Positions 54,052 to 61,039 of a stretch of DNA of 64,000 nucleotides are shown one piece after another. Where the stretch lies: assembly GCF_900111835.1 (NCBI RefSeq), contig NZ_FOJP01000001.1, positions 434,001-498,000 on the forward strand, read 5' to 3'. The notes under the pieces are model-generated. The model had not been told where the DNA came from. It saw nothing but the letters and a program-made list of their open reading frames with translations, and made no database searches. Origin of the DNA: Metapseudomonas otitidis. Lineage in GTDB: Bacteria; Pseudomonadota; Gammaproteobacteria; Pseudomonadales; Pseudomonadaceae. Each line of letters opens with the position of its first letter. The stretch's first letter is position 1. Both the position numbers and the translations under genes were made by a program.

Positions 54052-55441
54052 ATTTCTCGCCTCGGCTGCCGCGATTAACGAACGCGGCGATTTCATCGGC
54101 CGGGGTATCGCCTGTGCCACCACCGGGTCCGATGCTGTTGGGTTGATCGTCTTCCTGGCTCCGAATGGCTGCTGCCGTCTGGCCGCCAAGTGTCTGCTGG
54201 GCTCGCTCCATAAAGTCGCTGCCAAGCTTGGCGGCTTTCTCCCCGATAACTGCCCCTGCGCCCTTGGCGAGTTCGGCAGTGGTGCCTACGGCCAGCCTGG
54301 CGGCCTGTAGCGCACTGCTGCCAGAGTCCCCCATAGCTTCGGCCAGCGGGCTGCTCGATCTGTTGTCCCCTTGCCCAGCGGCGCCTTGAAAGCTTGGCAT
54401 GCTGCCGCTGTCCATCGCGCCTTGAGCCTTTTGCATCGCTGCTTTGATGGCTGAAATGCCACCGGCCACGTTCTGCGCTCCGGCCACGGCCGTGGAGCCT
54501 GCCATACTCATGGCTGCAGACGCCATGCCGGCCGCTCCCATCGCCGCGCCGACCGCTGCGCCGGCCCCGAAGTTGCCAATGCCTCCTGCCCCCGTGCTGC
54601 TACCCGTGATAACGCCGGCGAGCATGGGCGGCACCTTGTTGGTCAGGAGCAGTAGGCAGAGGCAGAAAATCAGCATGACGCCCAGCTCCTCGAAATTGAG
54701 GGTGCCTTTGGTCATCTTGGCGTAGAAACCGGTGAGCAGGTCGCTACCGATACCAACCAACAGCACCATGACAAACAGTTGGATGGCCACACCCAGAACA
54801 GTCTTGTAGTAGTTGATGGCCATGTCGGACGTCCAGCGCGAGCCGCCAAAGCCAAGGAAGAATATGCCGGCGTAGATCAGCACCCAACCGGACACCAGTA
54901 GGATGAGCATGTTGATCGCGATGAGCGCAAGCATGACAGTGATGGCCAGGCTCAAGAGCACACCGATCAGGCTATCTACTGGACTCCAGGCCGATAGCGC
55001 GGCGAGTGTCTGCTTCCACAGCATGAAGCCGATATCCACGATGCCGGATGGCGTGACCGAGCTTATGCCGGATGCCTGTTCGCCCAGCCTCTGCAACGAT
55101 CTAATGATCGAGGACGCAAACTCCGGCCCGTTCCTGAGTAGCCACAGGTAGAAGCCGAAGAACAGGATGAAACGGCAGAACTCGGCAAAGAACTCGGCCA
55201 GGTCGGCCTTGCGCAAAGCCATCATGCCGAATGTCCAAGCGAGGGATATGGTACCCAGCGTCCAGAACAACCAGGACGCAGCACTGAGGATGACAGCCTG
55301 CCAAGTGGAAGCACGGCTGCTGAACTCGGTAATGACCTGATCCAGCATGCCCTGGTTGGTGAGTTGGGCTGCGGCGCCGCCAGAGTAGAGGGCAAACATC
55401 AGACAGCAGCTGATCAGGCTGGTGCTCTTGAGCGTTTTCAT
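54047..55441 (-). CDS. trbL: P-type conjugative transfer protein TrbL (VirB6-like)
   Basis: A 464-residue inner-membrane protein with signal peptide (MKTLKSTSLISCCLMFALYSGGAAA), about six membrane segments between 50 and 275, and a Gly/Ala/Ser-rich cytoplasmic tail. This is the TrbL/VirB6 layout of the P-type secretion channel. It ends the block trbJ-trbK-trbL; the other P-type channel genes (trbB to trbI, including the ATPases) are absent from the window, so the protein may dock with a helper system. The gap to trbK is four bases. Confidence 0.9.
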   Translation of the reverse strand: MKTLKSTSLISCCLMFALYSGGAAAQLTNQGMLDQVITEFSSRASTWQAVILSAASWLFWTLGTISLAWTFGMMALRKADLAEFFAEFCRFILFFGFYLWLLRNGPEFASSIIRSLQRLGEQASGISSVTPSGIVDIGFMLWKQTLAALSAWSPVDSLIGVLLSLAITVMLALIAINMLILLVSGWVLIYAGIFFLGFGGSRWTSDMAINYYKTVLGVAIQLFVMVLLVGIGSDLLTGFYAKMTKGTLNFEELGVMLIFCLCLLLLTNKVPPMLAGVITGSSTGAGGIGNFGAGAAVGAAMGAAGMASAAMSMAGSTAVAGAQNVAGGISAIKAAMQKAQGAMDSGSMPSFQGAAGQGDNRSSSPLAEAMGDSGSSALQAARLAVGTTAELAKGAGAVIGEKAAKLGSDFMERAQQTLGGQTAAAIRSQEDDQPNSIGPGGGTGDTPADEIAAFVNRGSRGEKF

Positions 55442-55445
55442 GCGA

Positions 55446-55685
55446 TCACCCCTGCGAACCGTTCAGTTCGAGCCAGTTTTTCGGTTGCTCGGTAGGTTGG
55501 ATAGCGCCCGAGCGTCTGGAACACTGGCCGGCAAATTCTGCCCGGGTCGGCCTGTCCTCGATCTGGTTGATCACGTCCAGGGTGCAGTTGGCATCACTGA
55601 CTTCGGGTATGGATTGGGTGCTTGGCTGGTTATCGCATCCGGCAAGCGCCAGAAGGGTGAGTAGCAGCAGGGGTAATCTTTTCAC
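55446..55685 (-). CDS. trbK: TrbK-like entry-exclusion lipoprotein
   Basis: A 79-residue lipoprotein from GTG 55685, six bases after AAGGAG. The lipobox is LALAGC (Cys17). The mature part has spaced cysteines (ANCTLDVINQIEDRPTRAEFAGQC), typical of TrbK/EexN-type entry-exclusion lipoproteins that stop redundant conjugation into the host. The C-terminal tail IQPTEQPKNWLELN closely resembles that of the adjacent TrbJ (IAPTQAPKNWLDMN). Position between trbJ and trbL matches IncP order. Confidence 0.82.
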   Translation of the reverse strand: MKRLPLLLLTLLALAGCDNQPSTQSIPEVSDANCTLDVINQIEDRPTRAEFAGQCSRRSGAIQPTEQPKNWLELNGSQG

Positions 55686-55695
55686 GGGGCTCTCC

Positions 55696-56475
55696 TTAGC
55701 GGTTCATGTCCAGCCAGTTCTTGGGTGCTTGGGTGGGCGCTATGCGCCCTTCGGTCGAGGCAGCATGGGCGGCTTGCTGTTTGGCCTCCAGATCGGCCTC
55801 GGCCTGCATGCGCGTGGCAATGGCGTTTTGCTGCGCGACCAGCAGGCCGCGAATTTGCAGTAGCTGATTGGCTTGCTGGCTGGCCAGTTGGTTGGCGTAG
55901 CCGATAGCCTGCATCTGGCCGGTCGCGCCCTGAGCCTGGCGTTGCAATTGCTGCAGCGTGTTGGCGTCATGCTGCAGCGCAGCCTGCTGCTGATCCAGTC
56001 CACGAAACAGCGCGTCGTTGGCCCTTTTCTGCGACTCGGAGGCAAGGCGCCGGTTCTCGTTCATCGCCGCCCACTCGGCTTCGCTGCAGCCGGCGTTGGA
56101 GAAGCAAGGTGATGCTCTGTAGTAGGCGACGTCCTGGAACTTGCCGAGGTAGCCGTCGATGCTGCCCAAGCTGCGCTTGTAGTAGTCCAGGGTGTCGATG
56201 GCGCTGCGCAGCCTGTCCATCGTTTGGCTGGCCTGGTCCCAGATGTAGGCCGTGGGTGCGGCCGTGTTCTGCAGCATATTTTCGTATTGCTGCAGCTGGG
56301 TCTGGTACTGCTCGATCTGCTTCAATGTCTGCGCCACGCTTTCCATGGCAGTCAGCACGTTCTGGGTGAGATTTCCGCCGTCGATGACGGGAATGCCTGC
56401 CTTGGCGTTCAAACTGATGAACGAACTGGTGATGCAGGCTAGAAGCCACAGTTTTTTAGCCGCTAAAATTTTCAT
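55696..56475 (-). CDS. trbJ: P-type conjugative transfer protein TrbJ
   Basis: A 259-residue periplasmic protein of the VirB5 class. Signal peptide MKILAAKKLWLLACITSSFISLNAKA is followed by long coiled-coil helices (LKQIEQYQTQLQQYENMLQNTAAPTAYIWDQA), a central CFSNAGCSEAEW pair of cysteines, and Gln-rich helices. TrbJ helps pilus assembly and recipient contact. The start overlaps the end of traJ by 20 bases and lies just below KorA-like palindrome C, an unusual direct junction of relaxosome and mating-pair genes. Confidence 0.9.
   Translation of the reverse strand: MKILAAKKLWLLACITSSFISLNAKAGIPVIDGGNLTQNVLTAMESVAQTLKQIEQYQTQLQQYENMLQNTAAPTAYIWDQASQTMDRLRSAIDTLDYYKRSLGSIDGYLGKFQDVAYYRASPCFSNAGCSEAEWAAMNENRRLASESQKRANDALFRGLDQQQAALQHDANTLQQLQRQAQGATGQMQAIGYANQLASQQANQLLQIRGLLVAQQNAIATRMQAEADLEAKQQAAHAASTEGRIAPTQAPKNWLDMNR
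56455..56467. promoter_or_regulatory. KorA-like palindrome, copy C
   Basis: TTTAGC-C-GCTAAA within AATTTTAGCGGCTAAAAA on the minus strand. It overlaps the traJ stop and lies six bases from the trbJ start codon, so a bound repressor would block trbJ expression. Confidence 0.6.
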
Positions 56476-56848
56476 CGTCTCCTCCTTGCACCTTGATGAG
56501 CATCTGCAGCATTACCTGCTGCGTTTCCTCAATCCTCGACAGCACTACCTGGATGGTTCGGCGCATCTGTGCTTCCTCAAAGCCAGCGAAACGCTCGTCA
56601 TTGCTCAACCACATCTTCAGCAGCCCGCCCAAGCGCCCCTGGTCGCCGTTGATCTTGGCCAGCTCAAGAATCGACTGGTGATCAAGAAGGCTGGTCGGCA
56701 TATGTCCCATACCCAAGCTGCGCAGTAGCGACGACATGCTGTGTCCGGTCTGCTCAGCAAGTTGTTCGATCCGGGCTTTTTCCTCTGGCGTAACCCAGAC
56801 ATTGATCGGCGTATTCCCTTTTCTGGTCGTGGCTCTCTGTGTGGTCAT
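56456..56848 (-). CDS. traJ: oriT-binding relaxosome protein TraJ
   Basis: A 130-residue protein. ATG read from 56848 follows GGAG by six bases; an ATG 12 bases upstream is the alternative. The N-terminal ribbon-helix-helix-like region NVWVTPEEKARIEQLAEQTGHSMSSLLRSLGMG and the following ILELAKINGDQGRLGGLLKMWL match IncP TraJ/MobC relaxosome accessory proteins, which bind an inverted repeat in oriT and recruit the relaxase. The P-type oriT nick region lies directly upstream. In IncP plasmids the relaxase gene traI follows traJ; here trbJ follows instead and no relaxase is found. Confidence 0.88.
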   Translation of the reverse strand: MTTQRATTRKGNTPINVWVTPEEKARIEQLAEQTGHSMSSLLRSLGMGHMPTSLLDHQSILELAKINGDQGRLGGLLKMWLSNDERFAGFEEAQMRRTIQVVLSRIEETQQVMLQMLIKVQGGDDENFSG

Positions 56849-56938
56849 GGTGCACTCCATTTGCGGCGGTAGCCGCTTGTCCCGCAGGGCAAGACACCCG
56901 TAGAGCGCGAAGCGCGATTAAGGGCAGTGAAGAACCAG

Positions 56939-56985
56939 TGCCGGCTTGCCGGTACAGGTACTTCACCTGTCTTGCCCGGCATTTC
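56939..56985 (-). other. oriT: IncP-like origin of transfer (oriT) with nick region
   Basis: CTTCACCTGTCTTGCCCGGC (56961-56980) closely matches the RP4 nick region CTTCACCTATCCTG/CCCGGC, with the nick expected after G56974. A GTGCCGGC-TT-GCCGGTAC inverted repeat (56939-56954) just beside it fits the TraJ binding site. It lies between traJ and traK, exactly as in IncP plasmids. The spacer 56849-57113 holds no gene. Confidence 0.85.
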
Positions 56986-57113
56986 ATGCCGATTAAAGGC
57001 CGCCTTTAGTCGCCAACGGATCGCCTCTCTGCCGTTCAGCGATGGGTTAACGCCAGGTGAACGGAAATTGAACGGCTCCGTTGATACTTGAACGACTGCG
57101 TGGGGTTTGTTGT

Positions 57114-57506
57114 TCATGGCAGAGGCTCCTTGGCGGGCTTTGCCTTGAACGCAAAGGCGTCTGCCGCGGCTTTGGGCTGAGGGCGCGGTACGGGTGCTTT
57201 CCTACTCCGCTGTTGGCTGCCGCTTGCCGACATTGGTAAATCGATCAGCTGGTGTGCGTACCGCCGGAAGGCCTGGTATGTGAAGGAAACACGCCCTTCG
57301 TCGTGCAGCGTTTTCCAGATAGCCAGCAGCGACCAGCCGTCTGTGTAGGCTTGCTGGATTTCGTTTCTCAGACTGAGAAAGGCGCTGCGGTTGCGAGCTG
57401 TAGTGCTGGCATCAGGTTTTCTCTGAATCCGGGCTGCAATTCGTTGTGAGAGCGTCTGACCAGCCGGCTTCTCGGCTTTGTTTGGATGAGTGTCGATTTC
57501 GCTCAT
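57114..57506 (-). CDS. traK: oriT-binding protein TraK
   Basis: A 130-residue basic protein starting at the ATG read from 57506, six bases after GAGGGA. The core SLRNEIQQAYTDGWSLLAIWKTLHDEGRVSFTYQAFRRYAHQLI matches IncP TraK, which wraps oriT DNA in the relaxosome. The tail is Lys/Pro/Ala-rich. It lies across oriT from traJ, but both genes here read leftward, whereas traJ and traK diverge in RP4; this change of orientation is notable. Confidence 0.85.
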   Translation of the reverse strand: MSEIDTHPNKAEKPAGQTLSQRIAARIQRKPDASTTARNRSAFLSLRNEIQQAYTDGWSLLAIWKTLHDEGRVSFTYQAFRRYAHQLIDLPMSASGSQQRSRKAPVPRPQPKAAADAFAFKAKPAKEPLP

Positions 57507-57523
57507 GCTCCGTCCCTCAAGTG

Positions 57524-58390
57524 TCAATGAGCAGCGTTTTTCTCGGTTGCTTTGGCCAGGCCCGCAGTAGCGCGACGTTTCCACCCAGTTTTCATTGATC
57601 CTTGAGGGATGGGTGCCGCTTTAGTCGCTGCATGCTTTGTTGTGATGCGATGGCTGAAGGTCTGCCTGGCAATTTGCAGGGCGTCTTCCGCTGCGATACC
57701 GCCTTGGATCAGGCGCTCGACATACGCCGCTTCTGATAGCTCCGGTAGCGTCTGCTGTGTCGCTTGGTGTCCTCTGCGACGAATGACGGCTTTCAGCCAA
57801 CTTGATGGGGAGGTTTGGATTGCTCCCTTGGCTAGCGCGTCGACCAGAAGCGCAGTAATCACTTCCTGCTGGTCCACGGGCACATCGGAGATCAACCGTG
57901 CAAGCTTTAGGCGCTCTTCGGCCTTGAGCTGCGTAAGTTTCGCCAGATCCGGTGTTGATGATTCTTTTGATGATTCTTTTGATGGTTCAAGTGGTGGTTC
58001 TAGGGGTGACATAACTGCGTCACTCCCCCCATGACACAACTCTGTCGTGCCCGGGGTGACGCTAGCGACACCCTCCCTGTTGCTGCCGCCTCGCTGCTGG
58101 GAAGGGGGTGACAATTTGTCGGGGTAGGAAAGTGCGAGCGTGTAGCTATTGGATACTTGCCTTCCTGACCTATCGAATCGAGCTGCTTTGTGCAGCAGGC
58201 CGGTTCCTAGAAGAGACTTTATGGTTCTCTGGATGGTGCGTTCTGAAGTGCAGCACTTGGCCGCAATTGTCCGCATCTTGGGCCAGCAATAACCGTGATC
58301 ATCGGCGTTATCTGCAAGAGCCAGGAGCGTCAACTTTGGCACAGGTGGAAGCTGCTGCTCCCATGCCCAATTCATTGCTTTGATGCTCAT
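57524..58390 (-). CDS. Helix-turn-helix replication-type protein
   Basis: A 288-residue protein from the ATG read from 58390. The N-terminal winged helix (MNWAWEQQLPPVPKLTLLALADNADDHGYCWPKMRTIAAKCCTSERTIQRTIKSLLGTGLL) is that of phage and element replication proteins. A Ser/Glu-rich linker (PLEPPLEPSKESSKESS) leads to a helical C-terminal part. It starts within the stop codon region of the small excisionase-like gene and precedes traK by 17 bp, so replication and transfer genes form one transcription unit. It may initiate element replication after excision; unproven. Confidence 0.78.
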   Translation of the reverse strand: MSIKAMNWAWEQQLPPVPKLTLLALADNADDHGYCWPKMRTIAAKCCTSERTIQRTIKSLLGTGLLHKAARFDRSGRQVSNSYTLALSYPDKLSPPSQQRGGSNREGVASVTPGTTELCHGGSDAVMSPLEPPLEPSKESSKESSTPDLAKLTQLKAEERLKLARLISDVPVDQQEVITALLVDALAKGAIQTSPSSWLKAVIRRRGHQATQQTLPELSEAAYVERLIQGGIAAEDALQIARQTFSHRITTKHAATKAAPIPQGSMKTGWKRRATAGLAKATEKNAAH

Positions 58391-58617
58391 TAGCTCTGCC
58401 CGAATGTATCGATCAGTTTGGCTACTTCTGCGGTTTTGAAATAAACACGACGCCCGATTTTCACCCTGCAAGGGAGGATCTTGCGAGAAAGATCATTGTT
58501 ACTGCATAAGCTGATTCGTAGCCCTTGCTTGCTGCGATGCAATAGCTCGGCGAGCTGCTCAAGTGATAGCAGTGGGGCGCCGTTATAGCGGCTTAGTATT
58601 AATTCTTCGGTTGTCAT
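58390..58617 (-). CDS. Small helix-turn-helix (AlpA/excisionase-like) protein
   Basis: A 75-residue DNA-binding protein: LSLEQLAELLHRSKQGLRISLCSNNDLSRKILPCRVKIGRRVYFKTAEVAKLIDTFG is a MerR/AlpA-type helix-turn-helix with wing. Such proteins act as excisionase or activator in integrative elements. Its stop overlaps the start of the replication-type gene (TAATG). A GTCTCAC inverted repeat lies just before its start, a likely autoregulatory site. Confidence 0.75.
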   Translation of the reverse strand: MTTEELILSRYNGAPLLSLEQLAELLHRSKQGLRISLCSNNDLSRKILPCRVKIGRRVYFKTAEVAKLIDTFGQS

Positions 58618-58621
58618 GTTT

Positions 58622-58649
58622 GTCTCACGTAGGTTTGCGTGTGTGAGAC
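58622..58649. promoter_or_regulatory. Inverted repeat before the excisionase-like gene
   Basis: GTCTCAC (58622-58628) and GTGAGAC (58643-58649) form a perfect 7-bp inverted repeat four bases upstream of the start codon. Confidence 0.45.
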
Positions 58650-58756
58650 TATTTTGATTGCCATTTTAATTAGATCAATACGTTATCGAGATTTTGTATT
58701 GCTAATCAATAGTTTATCTAAACTATGGCTATCCTCGTGAAGATTCGCGGGGTAAG

Positions 58757-58775
58757 TTAGGACGATATGTCCTAA
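58757..58775. promoter_or_regulatory. 19-bp palindrome in the replication control region
   Basis: TTAGGAC-GATAT-GTCCTAA, a perfect 7-bp inverted repeat. With the repeat at 58622 and the KorA-like site at 58869 it fills the 324-bp gene-free stretch 58618-58941, which is also A+T-rich and could include an origin. Confidence 0.5.
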
Positions 58776-58868
58776 TTGCTCTAATTTGCGCGCCTGGGCG
58801 CGCGGCTGACAGTGCCTGGTTATCGATTTGTTTGATGTGTTGATGTGGTTATCGGGCGTGCTTAAAAA

Positions 58869-58881
58869 TTTAGCTGCTAAA
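58869..58881. promoter_or_regulatory. KorA-like palindrome, copy D
   Basis: TTTAGC-T-GCTAAA within AATTTAGCTGCTAAATTT, in the divergent region between the replication genes and the small membrane-protein frame. Confidence 0.6.
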
Positions 58882-58941
58882 TTTTGATAAGTGGCTGGGA
58901 GGAGGGTGGTTGTGGTTTTCTTATGTCCGTGCGAGGTCTGC

Positions 58942-59199
58942 TTGGCTTTTTTGCATATCATTCGGAGGGTAATAATAAGAATAATATTATTATTCTTATT
59001 ATTATGGGCGGTTGTCGCGGGGGCAGTTCTGTCGCTGTGGTTTTTCCAGGATCGGCGGGCTGATTTAGATCTACGAGGTTTGGAGGCGGCTAATAAGCTC
59101 GAAGAGCTGCTGGCAGATAAGCAGCTTTGGAAGGTTAGCCAAGGGCTGCAAGGTGCTCGACAGTTTCAGGATACTTTTGCACCAGACGAATCAGCGTAG
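58942..59199 (+). CDS. Possible small membrane protein encoded across an A+T palindrome
   Basis: An 85-residue frame from TTG 58942, five bases after GCGAGG; longer starts reach 58891. One strong membrane segment (IIRIILLFLLLWAVVAGAVLSLWFF) is followed by a charged helical tail. The first part of the membrane segment is encoded by the perfect palindrome at 58970-59004. Its end overlaps the convergent antitoxin gene by 65 bases, which weakens the call. No family recognised. Confidence 0.35.
   Translation: MAFLHIIRRVIIRIILLFLLLWAVVAGAVLSLWFFQDRRADLDLRGLEAANKLEELLADKQLWKVSQGLQGARQFQDTFAPDESA
58970..59004. repeat. A+T-only perfect hairpin palindrome
   Basis: TAATAATAAGAATAAT (58970-58985) and ATTATTCTTATTATTA (58989-59004) are perfect inverted repeats of 16 bp around ATT. 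GGAGGG directly precedes the left arm. Confidence 0.85.
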
Positions 59200-59449
59200 T
59201 CGCCTGGGCGTTTGGCTTGGCTCGGCCTTGTTCCCAGTTCTCCAAGGTGCGCGGGTTGGTGCGCAGATACATGGCGAAAACGGGGCGTGACATGTTCAGC
59301 TTCTGGCGGATCTCCACCAGCTCCTCGGAGCTGACTTCGCACAGTTCGGGTAACTGGACTTTGTGCGAGCGCAGAGTCACCTTGCCTTGGCGTTCATCCT
59401 CCAAAGCCTCGAAGCCCTCGACCAGCTCGGCAAAGATGTCTCGTTTCAT
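59135..59449 (-). CDS. HigA-like XRE antitoxin
   Basis: A 104-residue helix-turn-helix protein: EELVEIRQKLNMSRPVFAMYLRTNPRTLENWEQGRAKPNAQATTLIRLV is an XRE domain in the C-terminal half, with an acidic N-terminal extension that probably contacts the toxin. It is the second gene of a toxin-first pair, overlapping the toxin gene by four bases, which is the HigBA order. It should neutralise the RelE-fold toxin and repress the operon. Confidence 0.88.
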   Translation of the reverse strand: MKRDIFAELVEGFEALEDERQGKVTLRSHKVQLPELCEVSSEELVEIRQKLNMSRPVFAMYLRTNPRTLENWEQGRAKPNAQATTLIRLVQKYPETVEHLAALG

Positions 59450-59790
59450 GGTGTCGTCCTCGCATCAATTTCTGCTTGCAGCAGCCGCTTGAGTAATTTC
59501 TTCTGCTGCTCGTTCAGGTCGTCCTGGACGTCCTTCCCATACAGGGTAAACAGCCAGAACTGCGCGCCACCCAGCCACCAGTAGTAGATTACTCGGATGC
59601 CGCCGCGCTTGCCTTTCTGTCGTCGCTCGTCGGCGAAGCGAATCTTTCGTAGGCCGCCGGTTCCCTGGATCACGTCGCCGGCTTCCGGGTTCTTCATCAG
59701 CAGGCGCTGGAAGCTGCGAAAGGCCTCATCGTCCAGATAGTCCGCTCGATGGCGCTCAAAGGGCGGTAGTTCGACAAATAGTGCTTTCAT
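59446..59790 (-). CDS. RelE/HigB-family mRNA interferase toxin
   Basis: A 114-residue RelE-fold toxin: FVELPPFERHRADYLDDEAFRSFQRLLMKNPEAGDVIQGTGGLRKIRFA followed by GKRGGIRVIYYWWLGGAQFWLFTLYGKDVQDDLNEQQ, the core of HigB2-like ribosome-dependent RNases. It is the first gene of the pair, with the antitoxin downstream. On an integrative element the pair would stabilise inheritance; a role in phage defence is possible but not shown. Confidence 0.88.
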   Translation of the reverse strand: MKALFVELPPFERHRADYLDDEAFRSFQRLLMKNPEAGDVIQGTGGLRKIRFADERRQKGKRGGIRVIYYWWLGGAQFWLFTLYGKDVQDDLNEQQKKLLKRLLQAEIDARTTP

Positions 59791-59819
59791 TGTCTGTACG
59801 TTATCTGCGTATAGTTTGT

Positions 59820-59836
59820 GGTGCGTTTAACGCACC
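59820..59836. other. Hairpin between integrase and toxin genes
   Basis: GGTGCGTT-T-AACGCACC is a perfect 8-bp inverted repeat ending one base from the integrase stop and 30 bp before the toxin start. It lacks a clear T tract, so it could be a weak terminator or the toxin-antitoxin operator. Confidence 0.5.
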
Positions 59837-59837
59837 G

Positions 59838-60911
59838 TCAAGGCGCCTTGCGCTGGCGTTTCAACTTGTCCAGCTTGCCGACGAGGTCCTCGGCCCGCAG
59901 GTGGGTGTAGCGCTTTAGCATCTGCATCGACTTATGCCCGCTAATGGCCGAGACCTCCTGGTCGGATAGGCCGCCCTCGACCAGCCGGCTGACAGCCTCA
60001 TGACGCAGATCGTGGAAGCGCAGGTCGGGCATGCCGAGTTTCTTCTTCAGCAGTCCCCAGGTCTTGGTGAAGGCATAGGGGCGACGTTTCTCGTCCTTTC
60101 CCGGTTCGCCAAAGAACACCAGGTTGCAATCCTTGGGACGCAAAGGGTTCTCCAGGGCGGCCTTAAAGGCTTCGGTGGCCAGCTTGGTGAGGGGGACAGT
60201 TCGGGCGCTGTCATTCTTGGTGTCTGCGAGGCGCACCACGCGCTTTTTGAGATCGACCTGATAACAGCGCAGACCAGTGATCTCCGACGAGCGCATGCCC
60301 GTTTCTAGGGCGATGCGCACGATCCAGCCGAGCATAGGGTTGCTGTGGTTATTAACTGCGGCGAGCAGGCGTCTTTCCTCGTCGGCAGTCAGCCTGCGGT
60401 CGCGGCCATCTCCCGGGCTGGGTTTGCGGATATTCAGCACTGGATTGAAGGTCAGTCCCAGGCCCCACTCCTGGATTGCCACCGTGTAGATGTGACTGAG
60501 CAGGGCCAGCTCAAGCCGCACGGTATTGTTGCTGGTGGGAACGCCGCGCTTGCTCAGGGTGCCGAGCCGGTTGTCGCGGTAGTTGGCGATGATCTCGGCG
60601 GAGAGAGCGGCCAAGGAATATTTGCCCAGGTGCTGGATGAGCTGCTTGGCCTTGGTGGCCTCCGCCTTGCGTGTGGTTGGCTTCTTGCTCGGCGTCACCT
60701 CGGCCAGATAGCGCTCAAGGGCTTTCTCCAGCGTCAGGCGCTCGGAGCCGCTTCGCTGGATATACACGCCGCGCACCATTTCATCTTCGGTGCGGCGTGC
60801 CCAGTCTTCGGCATCGCGTTTGGTACGGAAGGTTTTTGTGTTGGTCGGCCAGCCCGTTTTGCGGACTACGGCCTTCCATGTGCCGGCAGGGGTTTTAACG
60901 ATTGTGGCCAT
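59838..60911 (-). CDS. Tyrosine recombinase (integrase) of the tRNA-Ile element
   Basis: A 357-residue phage-type integrase from the ATG read from 60911. It has an N-terminal arm-binding region with DUF4102-free short form, a core-binding SAM-like domain (about 60-160), and a catalytic domain with Arg207 (LETGMRSSE), Lys232, His300-x-x-Arg303 (HDLRHE), His326 (SGHK) and nucleophile Tyr335 (KRYTHL). All catalytic residues are intact. It lies 128 bp from the intact tRNA, the usual place for a tRNA-targeting integrase, and should catalyse excision between the 46-bp repeats. Confidence 0.95.
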   Translation of the reverse strand: MATIVKTPAGTWKAVVRKTGWPTNTKTFRTKRDAEDWARRTEDEMVRGVYIQRSGSERLTLEKALERYLAEVTPSKKPTTRKAEATKAKQLIQHLGKYSLAALSAEIIANYRDNRLGTLSKRGVPTSNNTVRLELALLSHIYTVAIQEWGLGLTFNPVLNIRKPSPGDGRDRRLTADEERRLLAAVNNHSNPMLGWIVRIALETGMRSSEITGLRCYQVDLKKRVVRLADTKNDSARTVPLTKLATEAFKAALENPLRPKDCNLVFFGEPGKDEKRRPYAFTKTWGLLKKKLGMPDLRFHDLRHEAVSRLVEGGLSDQEVSAISGHKSMQMLKRYTHLRAEDLVGKLDKLKRQRKAP

Positions 60912-60946
60912 CTGAAAAGGACTCCAAAGGCAGGCTGGCGTACCAG

Positions 60947-60956
60947 CACTGTACCG
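60947..60956. other. Candidate integrase arm-type site near the right end
   Basis: CACTGTACCG is identical to 45416-45425; GTACC also occurs at 60940 and 60962. Confidence 0.4.
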
Positions 60957-61013
60957 ATTTTGTACCTTTGGACCATAGGACTGATCCAGATGCCACAACC
61001 TTATAAAGCTTAA

Positions 61014-61035
61014 AGCCGCGCAGTGCGCGGCTTTG
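61014..61035 (-). terminator. Terminator downstream of the tRNA
   Basis: AAAGCCGCGCA/TGCGCGGCTTT hairpin, nearly identical to the one at 45217. It lies five bases beyond the tRNA CCA end on the minus strand, followed by AAGC rather than a long T tract. Confidence 0.65.
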
Positions 61036-61039
61036 AAGG

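Noticed and set aside
54160-54725. Plus-strand frames opposite trbL
   Set aside because: Ala/Pro-rich shadows of the Gly/Ala-rich TrbL tail.
58683-58961. A 92-residue minus-strand frame in the replication control region
   Set aside because: It covers three palindromes, has no ribosome site and no recognisable features; regulatory DNA is the better reading.
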